This document shows, in pieces, positions 1 to 6,786 of a stretch of DNA of 16,864 nt. Location: NCBI GenBank assembly GCA_964608495.1, contig CAZSOQ010000112.1, forward strand, positions 1-16,864, in the 5' to 3' direction. Position numbers and translations under genes: made by a program. The notes beneath the pieces were generated by a model, which was given only the letters and a program-made list of their open reading frames with translations, had not been told where the DNA came from and did no database searches. The stretch is from JAKORR01 sp964608495 (GTDB lineage Bacteria > Armatimonadota > Zipacnadia > Zipacnadales > FEN-943). Each line of letters begins with the position of its first letter. Position 1 is the first letter of the stretch.

Positions 1-1307
1 GTCCCCAGGCAGGCCGCACAGCCACGGCCCTGGCGAAACTCGGCTCCCGGCGGCGCCCCCGCCAGACCCACCGACCGCAGGGCCTCGTGGCTGGGCGTGT
101 CGGCCTGCGCGCAGGCCCGGCACACACGCCTGGCCAGGCGCTGCGCCACGATCACTTGCAGGCCGCCGGCGACCGCTGTGGGCGGGACGCCGAGCTGCAG
201 CAACCGAAGGGGCACCACTGCGGGGTCGCCCGCGTGCATGGTGGCCAGGAGCAGGTGGCCGGCCAGGGACGCGTGGGCGGCCAGCGAGGCCGTGGCCGGG
301 TCCCGGATCTCCCCCAGCACCAGCACGTCGGGGTCGAGGCGCAGCGCGGCCTGCAGGGCCAGGTCCCACTGCCCGCCCAGGTCATCCACATCAAGCTGGG
401 CGACGCCCTCCAGCCCCCGCTCCGGCGGCTGCTCCACCGTCACGGCCGAGCAGTCGGATCGCGACGAGACCAGCGTCTCGACCAGCGCGTACATGGTGGT
501 GGTCTTGCCGGCGCCGGCGGGTCCTGTGAACACCGCCAGGCCCGTTCCCCGGGCGGCGTTGAGGAGCTGGTCGCGCTGCACCGGCTCCAGGCCGAGGGCG
601 TCCAGGCCCAGGCCCACCTTGGCCGGGTCCAGCAGCCTCAGGGCCAGCGCCTCTCCGCCCGCGGCCGGGGTGGTGGTCAGGCGCATATCCACCACGCGTC
701 CGTCCAACTGCACCCGCAGGCGTCCGTACTGGGGCTCGTCGGCCACGTAGGAGGGCAGGCCCGCGAGGGCCTTCAGCCGGGCGGCCAGCTCCGCGGCCGG
801 CTCGGGACTCAGCGACGTCGCCACCCGCAGAGAACCGTCTATCCGCACCCGCACTACCGTCTCGCCGCCCGTCGGCACAAGGTGCAGGTCCGTCGCCCCG
901 AGCGTGGCCACAGCCCGCAGCAGGTACTCCGCCCCCGAAGCCACGTGCGGGTTGGTGACGCCGAGGAGCACCGACAGGTGGCGCGCCACGGTCTCCAGGT
1001 CCCGCGTGGCCTCGCCCGCCTTCGCGGCCTCGATGGCTGAGCGCCGGTCCTCGAGGAAGGCGGCGGTCCACGCCGCGCCGTCCCCGCTCACCGCCGCGAA
1101 GTCCCAGCCCGGCCCCGGCGTGGCAAACTCGATCCGCACGAGCGCGCCCGAGACCGCCACGCTGGTCATCTCCGCGTAGTCGGCCGCCGGGCGGCCCGGC
1201 ACGACCGGCCTGCCCTCGGCCCCCAGCAGGGCCGCTCCTTTCTCACCCAGCACAAGCTGCATTCGCGTGCCGGGCACCACCTGTTCGCTGGTGTGCGCTC
1301 CGGTCAT
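1..1307 (-). CDS. GspE/PilB-like type II secretion or type IV pilus assembly ATPase (partial, C-terminus beyond window)
   Basis: Hexameric cytoplasmic ATPase that would drive pseudopilus or pilus assembly with the GspF-like protein encoded just upstream. Reading the minus strand from ATG 1307 gives 435 codons open to the window edge. Visible motifs are ATDLHLVP near residue 140 (the family's A-S-D-I-H block), Walker A GPAGAGKTTTMYA at 262-274 with K268, the DPDVLVLGEIRD Walker B region with E333, a conserved ATMHAGD segment, the QRLARRVC segment, and a CxxC...CxxC zinc site (C396, C399, C430, C433). All lie in one frame, so there is no frameshift. The usual EDP(I/V)E element reads EQPPE here, a divergent detail. 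The first ~110 residues match nothing I recognise, and no clear MshEN domain is visible. Start is supported by TAAGGAGG 10 nt upstream. It follows the gspF-like gene by 56 nt, so the two are probably co-transcribed. GspE versus PilB cannot be decided here. Confidence 0.93.
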   Translation of the reverse strand, partial: MTGAHTSEQVVPGTRMQLVLGEKGAALLGAEGRPVVPGRPAADYAEMTSVAVSGALVRIEFATPGPGWDFAAVSGDGAAWTAAFLEDRRSAIEAAKAGEATRDLETVARHLSVLLGVTNPHVASGAEYLLRAVATLGATDLHLVPTGGETVVRVRIDGSLRVATSLSPEPAAELAARLKALAGLPSYVADEPQYGRLRVQLDGRVVDMRLTTTPAAGGEALALRLLDPAKVGLGLDALGLEPVQRDQLLNAARGTGLAVFTGPAGAGKTTTMYALVETLVSSRSDCSAVTVEQPPERGLEGVAQLDVDDLGGQWDLALQAALRLDPDVLVLGEIRDPATASLAAHASLAGHLLLATMHAGDPAVVPLRLLQLGVPPTAVAGGLQVIVAQRLARRVCRACAQADTPSHEALRSVGLAGAPPGAEFRQGRGCAACLG

Positions 1308-1363
1308 GGTCTCGTGGCCTCCTTACACTGCTCGCCTGATAGGCTCCGGCCGCGGCGCTCGGC

Positions 1364-2542
1364 CTAACCGCTGAGCTGGGAGGTGATCCGCATCAGATCG
1401 GTAAGCGGGGCGAAGAGCGCGGCTGCGAAAGCGCCCACGAGCAGCCCCACCACCACCACCATTGTGGGCTCCAGGATCGTCACGAACCTGCGCGCGTAGA
1501 AGTCCGCCAAAGCCAGGTGTTCCTCGCTCAGGGCCTGCAGGACGGCGGGAAGGTTCCTTTCCTCGGCGGCTCGCAGCCTGCACAGGGTCGGCGCTGGCAG
1601 AAGCTCGATATCCGCCAGCCCGGCCGCGAGGCCCTTGCCCTCGCGCACCGCCGCCTGCGCCCGTAGGGTCACCGTCGCCAGCGTGGGCCCGAGCGTGCCC
1701 CTCGCCGCGGCCAGGGCCTTGTCCACGGGCAGGCGGGCCCGGGTCGCGATCGCCAGGGTCCGGAAGAAGATCGTCAGGCCTCGGTGGTAGCGGTACGGGC
1801 CGTAGCCGGGCAGCAGGTACAGCCATCGCTCCAGGTGCGCGGGAAGCGTCCACCCACGCACCACCGCCACCACCGCCCCCACGAAGGCGAGGGTCAGCAG
1901 GAGGAGCACGACCGGGGCCACCCGGCTCAGCAGCCCCACCACGCTCGACGACCACGGCGGCACGGTCACGCCCAGCTCCTGGTAGATGGACAGCAGCTTG
2001 GGCGTCGTGAAGGTGCGCATGGAGAAGGCGAGCAAAGGCAGCGCGAGGAATCCCACGCCCAGGGTGAAGGCCGGGTAGATCCATCGCAGCCTGAGCCTCG
2101 CGGCCGTGTCCGCGTCGGCCTCGGTAATCTGGCCCAGGCAGTCCAGCGCCTCGGGCAATCGCCCCATGGGCTCGGCCGCCGCCAGCATCGCCAGGTCGCC
2201 CTGATGCCCTAGCTGCGCCACCTGCGCCAGCGCGCTCGCCAGCGACATCCCGTTCGCCGTCAGGGCCGCCAGCCGCGACACGGGCAGCCGCAGCGACGGC
2301 GTCGTCGTGGCTTCCGCCACCCGGGCCAGCGCTTGGGGCAGGGGGGCGCGCTCGCGCAGAGCATCCGCGAGTTGCCGCCACAGCCACGCCCGCTCCGTCA
2401 CGCTCGTCCGCCACCGACGGGACGTCACCAGCCGCCAGCCGCTCCCGAACTCCCTCTGTGCCGTCCGCACCGCCCCCTCGAGGCTCGGCGCCCGCACCGA
2501 TTGCGGCTGGCCGCTCACATCGCGAAAGGAGTATGTAGGCAT
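1364..2542 (-). CDS. GspF/PilC-like type II secretion or type IV pilus inner-membrane platform protein
   Basis: Polytopic inner-membrane platform protein of the type II secretion/type IV pilus family, expected to contact the assembly ATPase encoded next. The product is 392 residues, the family's usual size. It has two repeated GspF domains (about 50-175 and 255-385), each opening with the typical helical pattern (WLWRQLADALRERAPLPQAL; FFRTLAIATRARLPVDKAL). Three hydrophobic helices lie near 155-174, 208-228 and 357-379, the last including the characteristic ILEPTMVVVVG. The start MPTYSFRD at 2542 is chosen because GAAGGAGGGG sits just upstream and because family members begin with a short M-x-x-Y/F-x-Y/F segment. 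The frame stays open to 2707, but that extension is low-complexity and lacks homology-like features. A major pseudopilin gene is not in the window. Confidence 0.93.
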   Translation of the reverse strand: MPTYSFRDVSGQPQSVRAPSLEGAVRTAQREFGSGWRLVTSRRWRTSVTERAWLWRQLADALRERAPLPQALARVAEATTTPSLRLPVSRLAALTANGMSLASALAQVAQLGHQGDLAMLAAAEPMGRLPEALDCLGQITEADADTAARLRLRWIYPAFTLGVGFLALPLLAFSMRTFTTPKLLSIYQELGVTVPPWSSSVVGLLSRVAPVVLLLLTLAFVGAVVAVVRGWTLPAHLERWLYLLPGYGPYRYHRGLTIFFRTLAIATRARLPVDKALAAARGTLGPTLATVTLRAQAAVREGKGLAAGLADIELLPAPTLCRLRAAEERNLPAVLQALSEEHLALADFYARRFVTILEPTMVVVVGLLVGAFAAALFAPLTDLMRITSQLSG

Positions 2543-2730
2543 GGCTCCCCTCCTTCTTCCGCCTACAACGATCAGCCAGGCCGCCGGAAAGTTCACGGGC
2601 AGTCGAGGAGTCTCTGCTCGAGGCCGGGCCGCACGACCCGGCACGAGGCCGGGGCCCCCGCCCGCCAGGTAGCCCGACCTCCTGGGGTCGTTGTATAGTA
2701 TGCGCACTGTCCTGCTCCCAGGTGGTGTTG
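2543..2730. promoter_or_regulatory. Divergent intergenic region between gspF-like and GH genes
   Basis: These 188 nt separate the minus-strand secretion genes from the plus-strand hydrolase cluster, so promoters in both directions are expected. The only AT-rich patch is TTGTATAGTA at 2691-2700, containing the plus-strand hexamer TATAGT (2694-2699). No convincing -35 hexamer lies 16-18 nt from it on either strand. Upstream of it is a small hairpin, CGACC/GGTCG (2675-2690). I see no clear operator. Confidence 0.4.
2547..2556 (-). promoter_or_regulatory. Strong ribosome binding site for the gspF-like gene
   Basis: Minus-strand GAAGGAGGGG, with core AGGAGG 6 nt before ATG 2542. It decides this start over the longer open frame reaching 2707. 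Confidence 0.8.
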
Positions 2731-5049
2731 ATGACGCAGAGCCTCGCCATCCTCAAAATCTGCGCCCTCGCTCTCAGCGTGCCCACGCATTTCGATTTCC
2801 AGGGCGGTCTGCAGGACTGGCAGGCCTCGTCGCTGGACCCGGGCAGCGCGGTGGCCATCGTCGAGGCCGAGGGCCACGGGGGCGTGCTGCGCATGTCAGG
2901 CACCACCCCGCCGTCCTTCGGCGCCGCCTACCGCCCCTGGGATGACTGGCGCGAGTACCAGTGGCTCACCTTCGACCTCTTCGTGCCCGGCGACGCCCCC
3001 GACGATCTCAGCATCTACGTCTACCTCAAGGACAAGCAGTACTGGTGGTACCAGACCCCCGTGCTGCACGACCCCATGACCGGCCTGCGGCGCTACAACC
3101 CCTGGAAGGCCAAGTGGCTGCCCGTGCGTCTGGACATCTCCCAGGACAGCTCCGTCTGGTACCAGGGCGGCCACATGAAGAGCTGGAGCCGTTCGCTGTA
3201 CTACCCGCGGGAGCTGGGCGTGCGCGTCTTCTGCAACGACAAGTGGGAGGGCCGCGTGCTGGTGGACAACGTGCGCCTGGCCGGCAACGAACCGCCCCTG
3301 GGCAAGCGCGCACCCGACGCCGTCCTTCCCGTCAAGCGCGGGCTGGAGGTCTACGCCAACGCCGACGCGGTGCCCGTGGACGGCAAGCTCGAGCTCACCT
3401 TCCACCTGGACCGCGAGTACGAGAATCCCTTTGACCCCGAGGTCGTGGACGTCCAGGGCCATTTCCTCGCGCCCTCGGGCCGCCGCACCGCCGTGCCCGG
3501 CTTCTACTACCAGGAGTACGCGCGCACGGCCGACGCCGGCGGCAACGAGAAGCTGATCCCCGTGGGCGCTCCCTGCTGGAAGGTACGCTTCGCGCCCGAC
3601 GAGCAGGGCCAGTGGCGCTACTTCGTCTTGGTGAAGGACGCCATCGAGGAAATCCACACCGAGGAGGGCTCCTTCGTCGCCGGCCCGCCCGCCGACCCCC
3701 GAGGCCGGGTCCGCATCAGCCAGGCCGATCCGCGGTTCTTCGAGCTGAGCAACGGCGAGTTCTTCTACCCGCTCGGCATCAACATGCGCGACGGCGGCGA
3801 TCAGGCCGGAGCCCAGCTAGGGACCTTCGATTTCGAGGACTACTTCCGGTTCTTCGACGAGAAGAACATCCGCTTCGTGCGCACGTGGATGTGCGCCTGG
3901 TGGGCGGGCATCGAGTGGAGCGAGAGGTACGATTCGCGCTTCGACGGCGTGGGCCGGTACTGCATGTACAACGCCTGGCGCCTGGACCGAGCCGTGGACC
4001 TGGCCGAGCAGCACAACCTGTTCCTCCAGTTGACCTTCAACAGCCACGGCCAGATCCGGCGCGACAAGTTCGACGCCGAGTGGGAGTACAACCCCTATTC
4101 GGTCAAGAACGGCGGGTTCGTCGCCAGCCCCGCGATGTTCTTCACCGACCCCGACGTCAAGCGCCTGTTCCGCCAGCGCTATCGCTACATCGTCGCCCGC
4201 TGGGCCTACAGCCCGAAGATCATGTCCTGGGAGTTCTTCAACGAGGTGGACCTGGTCGAGGGCTACAACCCGGCGGAGGTCGCCGCCTGGCACCAGGAGA
4301 TGGCCCGCTACCTCCGCTCGATAGACCCCTGGAAGCACCTCATCACCAGCCATATCTGTCTGTACTGGGCCTTCGGCAAGGAGATCTTCGACGTCCCGGA
4401 GATCGAGTACGTCCAGGCCGATCACTACTGGAAGCGCAAGAACCACGAGGGGCTCGACACGTGCTACAACCTCCGGCAGGTTCACCCGAAGCCCTTCCTG
4501 GTCATCGAGTACGGGCCCCAGACCGTGGAGCTGCCGGGCGTCACGCCCGCCGACTGGCAGAGGGAGTTCCGCGTGGGGATGTGGGCGAGCAACGCGCTGC
4601 CCTCGGCCATGCCTGCCGTCTTCTGGTACCACAAACAGTGGCGCGACCAGGAGCTGTGGCGGTACCAGCGCGGCCTCGAGGCCTTCAACGCGGGCGACGA
4701 CAGGCGCGACGGCGACTGGCGCAGGGCCGCCTGGGGCGTCAACCGCCCCAAGACCGTGGCCGGCGAGGTGATGGCGGGCAAGCCCGGCGCCAGGTTCTAC
4801 TTCTACAACTGGGACAACATGGGCTACGCCCGGCCGGAGGACGTCCCGGCCGCCCAGCGCCTGCGAGACCTGCAGGTCACGGTCCTCGGTATGGCCGACG
4901 GCGACTACCGCGTGGAGTTCTGGGACCCCTGCGCCGGGCGGCCGACGAGCGAGATCACGGCCAGCGCCGCGCAGGGCCGGCTGACGGTGCCTTTGCCCGA
5001 GTTCGCCCAGGAGCTGGCGGGCAAGGTGACGCCCGCCGGGGCGGGATAG
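2731..5049 (+). CDS. Secreted clan GH-A glycoside hydrolase with N-terminal carbohydrate-binding-like and DUF5060-like domains
   Basis: Predicted extracytoplasmic polysaccharide hydrolase of 772 residues; the substrate is not readable from sequence. A short hydrophobic leader (MTQSLAILKICALALSVP) resembles a weak signal peptide. Residues ~20-190 look like a beta-sandwich module (FDFQGGLQDW; WLTFDLFVPGD; IYVYLKD). Residues ~205-325 resemble DUF5060, with YENPFDPEVVDV, then WKVRFAPDEQGQWRYF. The TIM barrel follows from FFYPLGINMR (~350). It carries WEFFNEVD, whose E505 is the likely acid/base on strand 4, and VIEYGP, whose E593 is the likely nucleophile on strand 7; this is the clan-A arrangement. 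A beta-rich tail ends the protein. ATG 2731 is preferred over GTG 2722 because AGGTGG (2720-2725) precedes it. It is the first gene of the plus-strand cluster. GH5-like or DUF5060-associated families are the best alternatives. Confidence 0.85.
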   Translation: MTQSLAILKICALALSVPTHFDFQGGLQDWQASSLDPGSAVAIVEAEGHGGVLRMSGTTPPSFGAAYRPWDDWREYQWLTFDLFVPGDAPDDLSIYVYLKDKQYWWYQTPVLHDPMTGLRRYNPWKAKWLPVRLDISQDSSVWYQGGHMKSWSRSLYYPRELGVRVFCNDKWEGRVLVDNVRLAGNEPPLGKRAPDAVLPVKRGLEVYANADAVPVDGKLELTFHLDREYENPFDPEVVDVQGHFLAPSGRRTAVPGFYYQEYARTADAGGNEKLIPVGAPCWKVRFAPDEQGQWRYFVLVKDAIEEIHTEEGSFVAGPPADPRGRVRISQADPRFFELSNGEFFYPLGINMRDGGDQAGAQLGTFDFEDYFRFFDEKNIRFVRTWMCAWWAGIEWSERYDSRFDGVGRYCMYNAWRLDRAVDLAEQHNLFLQLTFNSHGQIRRDKFDAEWEYNPYSVKNGGFVASPAMFFTDPDVKRLFRQRYRYIVARWAYSPKIMSWEFFNEVDLVEGYNPAEVAAWHQEMARYLRSIDPWKHLITSHICLYWAFGKEIFDVPEIEYVQADHYWKRKNHEGLDTCYNLRQVHPKPFLVIEYGPQTVELPGVTPADWQREFRVGMWASNALPSAMPAVFWYHKQWRDQELWRYQRGLEAFNAGDDRRDGDWRRAAWGVNRPKTVAGEVMAGKPGARFYFYNWDNMGYARPEDVPAAQRLRDLQVTVLGMADGDYRVEFWDPCAGRPTSEITASAAQGRLTVPLPEFAQELAGKVTPAGAG

Positions 5050-5095
5050 ACGACCATAACAGGGCGGGTTGTGGGGTGTCCGCGGCGCGGTGCCG

Positions 5096-5101
5096 CAGGG
5101 G
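5096..5101 (+). promoter_or_regulatory. Ribosome binding site selecting GTG 5111
   Basis: CAGGGG abuts the ATG at 5102 and so cannot serve it, but sits 9 nt before the in-frame GTG at 5111. Confidence 0.5.
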
Positions 5102-5110
5102 ATGAATCCA

Positions 5111-6061
5111 GTGACGGCACGAGAGCTCTACGAGGCCGCAATCCGGCTTGGCCGCTCCAGGGACCCGCGGGGCGAGGAGGCCCTGGACCTCCAGCTCGAC
5201 CAGCGCCGCCGGGAGTACGAGCGCCTCACCGGCCGCGACCGCCTCCTCTACGACACCGAGCGGCTCCACAACCCCTTCGGCGACACCCGCCTCGCGGCCG
5301 GGGACTTCGACCGAGAGCTACGTCGGGTGATGGTGGGCATTGATCTGGACGTCGGCGAGGTGGCCCTCGCCCACAGCCTCAGCCAGGCGGGCAAGCCCGT
5401 GGACGCCCTCATCGCCCACCACGCCTCCGCCATCGGGGGCGCCGTGGGGTCGCCCGAGGACACCATGAACATGCAGGTCGCCATGCTCGCCCGCGTGGGG
5501 GTAAGCCACGGCAGGGCCAGGCGGGTCGTCGAGCCGGGCTACGGCCTGCACGCCCGCGCCGTCAACTACCGCCTCAACCAGGCCGCCGACGCCGCGGGGA
5601 TGACCCTGATGACGCTGCACGCCCCGGCCGACGCCTGCGTCTACGCCTACCTCCACGAGCTGGCCGAGCGCGAGCGGCCCGAGACCGTCGGCGACCTCGT
5701 CGAGCTGTGCGACGCCCAGCCGGAGATCGCCTGGTTCGTCGAGCGGGGCCTGGCCACCGAGATCGCTGTCGGCAGGCCCGAGAACGCCCTGGGCTGCGTC
5801 TTCTACGGCTTCTACGGCGGGTGGCTGCTGTCGGTGGACGGGCTGAACGCCCTCTGCGACGCTGGCGTCGGCACCTTCATCTCCGTCGCCACGACGCCCG
5901 AGCACAACCGACTGGCCTCTCGCCGGGGGCTGAATATCGTGGTGGCCCCACACTATGCCTGCGACGCGATCGGCCTCAACCTCCTCCTCGACGCCCTCAT
6001 GCCCGGCGACGTCGAATATGTCGAAACGAGCAACTTCGTCCGGGTCGCGAGGACCGGCTGA
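5111..6061 (+). CDS. NIF3-like dinuclear-metal-site protein
   Basis: Cytoplasmic protein of about 316 residues resembling the long NIF3-related ('NGG1p interacting factor') proteins of bacteria and archaea, whose biochemical role is poorly defined. Metal-ligand-like positions are visible: H103-H104 in LIAHHASA, D174 in LHAPADACVY, and H281 with D285 in VVAPHYACD. The H-x3-acidic spacing matches the canonical GHYATE motif of NIF3 proteins, with Asp in place of Glu. The opening (ARELYEAAIRLGRSRDPRG, then DTERLHNPFGDTR) also fits the long subfamily. GTG 5111 is chosen over ATG 5102 on ribosome-site spacing; TTG 5069 is less likely. It lies 61 nt after the hydrolase and 42 nt before a small membrane-protein gene, suggesting one transcript. 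A link to glycan breakdown is not evident from the sequence. Confidence 0.8.
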   Translation: MTARELYEAAIRLGRSRDPRGEEALDLQLDQRRREYERLTGRDRLLYDTERLHNPFGDTRLAAGDFDRELRRVMVGIDLDVGEVALAHSLSQAGKPVDALIAHHASAIGGAVGSPEDTMNMQVAMLARVGVSHGRARRVVEPGYGLHARAVNYRLNQAADAAGMTLMTLHAPADACVYAYLHELAERERPETVGDLVELCDAQPEIAWFVERGLATEIAVGRPENALGCVFYGFYGGWLLSVDGLNALCDAGVGTFISVATTPEHNRLASRRGLNIVVAPHYACDAIGLNLLLDALMPGDVEYVETSNFVRVARTG

Positions 6062-6090
6062 GGGCACCTGTGACCCCGCCGTCGCGGCCC

Positions 6091-6098
6091 GGGAGGTG
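6091..6098 (+). promoter_or_regulatory. Ribosome binding site supporting TTG start of the PycTM-like gene
   Basis: GGGAGGTG lies 5 nt before TTG 6104. No ATG or GTG is better placed, and the next in-frame Met is internal to the conserved N-terminal helix. Confidence 0.7.
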
Positions 6099-6103
6099 AA
6101 ACC

Positions 6104-6664
6104 TTGGCACAGGACCCAAGACCCCAGCAGAACGGGGCCGCGGGCGACCAGCCCGAACGGCTGAGCCTCCACGAACGCCTGGAGTTTGCCTACCACATTC
6201 ATCACTACATGACCCAGCAGGTGCAGTTCGCCGACCTCAAGGCCAGCGGGGTGCTGGTGGCTGCGGGAGCCCTGCTGGCCTACGTCGTCACCGCGCTGTT
6301 CATCACCCTGTCGGAGGGCGGGGCGCCCAACGCCATAGGTATCTTCGTTGCGGCCATCGTCGGCATCGTGGCCCTGGGCGGGGGGATTGTGGCTTGTCTG
6401 GCCTGCGTGTGGCCGCGGGTGTGGCGTACCGACGATACGGCCGGCCCGCCCTCGCTCTTTGACTTCCGCCAGTGCCGTTGCGAGCGGTACGCCGAGCGCC
6501 TCGCCGAGGTCAGCAAGGAGGAGGCCCTTGCCGAGCTGCTCGACGGCGTCGGACGGCACGCGACCGTCGCGTCCTACAAGTACGCCCTCATGCGGCTGGC
6601 CATCGTCCTGACGATGGTGGGCGGCGTGGCCGGTATCGCCCTGCTGTACTTCGTCAGCCCCTAG
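6104..6664 (+). CDS. Small membrane protein resembling the PycTM (DUF5706-like) Pycsar effector domain
   Basis: A 186-residue protein with a polar N-terminus, an amphipathic helix (LHERLEFAYHIHHYMTQQVQ), and hydrophobic segments at about 49-69, 78-103 and 160-184. The block QFADLKASGVLVAAGALLAY (D44, K46, S48) just before the first membrane helix matches the D-x-K-A signature I associate with PycTM. WPR after helix 2, SLFDF near 117-121, a charged helical stretch, and a Lys (K159) before the last helix fit the same family layout. In known Pycsar systems such proteins damage the inner membrane when a phage-activated cyclase makes cCMP or cUMP. No cyclase is encoded here, so that role is not established. 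Start is TTG 6104, with GGGAGGTG 5 nt upstream. Alternative: an unrelated three-helix membrane protein with coincidental similarity. Confidence 0.6.
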   Translation: MAQDPRPQQNGAAGDQPERLSLHERLEFAYHIHHYMTQQVQFADLKASGVLVAAGALLAYVVTALFITLSEGGAPNAIGIFVAAIVGIVALGGGIVACLACVWPRVWRTDDTAGPPSLFDFRQCRCERYAERLAEVSKEEALAELLDGVGRHATVASYKYALMRLAIVLTMVGGVAGIALLYFVSP

Positions 6665-6666
6665 TG

Positions 6667-6743
6667 GTTCCCCTGAGTGCCGTCGGTCCTCGGTCCGCGG
6701 CCTGGGGCCCGCCTCGGGGGTCGCTCGGACCGGCACCGGGAAC
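6667..6743 (+). repeat. Imperfect long stem-loop between PycTM-like and GH42-like genes
   Basis: GTTCCC (6667-6672) can pair with GGGAAC (6738-6743), and GTGCCG (6677-6682) with CGGCAC (6731-6736). GTCC (6686-6689) can extend the stem with GGAC (6727-6730) around small bulges. The enclosed segment is very GC-rich. There is no T tract, so it is not a classical terminator; it could attenuate or stabilise the transcript. Confidence 0.4.
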
Positions 6744-6786
6744 ACGCGCATCAGACCGGGCTCCGCGCCCGGCGGGAGGAAGACCG

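Noticed and set aside
391..1071. 226-codon minus-strand ORF and the neighbouring 152-394 ORF
   Set aside because: Both are out of frame with the intact ATPase frame that carries Walker A, Walker B and the zinc cysteines.
2564..2695. Inverted near-repeat of TACAACGATC (2564-2573) and GGTCGTTGTA (2686-2695) as an operator pair
   Set aside because: 9 of 10 matching bases in a 190-nt region is about what chance allows, and the spacing is over 110 nt.
3612..5105. Large alternative plus-strand ORF of 497 codons
   Set aside because: Arg/Pro/Gly/Ala-rich shadow of the GH-A hydrolase frame with no recognisable motifs.
5318..6751. 477-codon minus-strand ORF
   Set aside because: Antisense shadow of the NIF3-like and PycTM-like genes; no ribosome site or family motif.
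6472..6786. Longer N-terminus for the giant hydrolase
   Set aside because: It overlaps the PycTM-like gene, is Arg/Pro/Gly-rich, and lacks a leader, whereas ATG 6787 has a good ribosome site and a hydrophobic leader.
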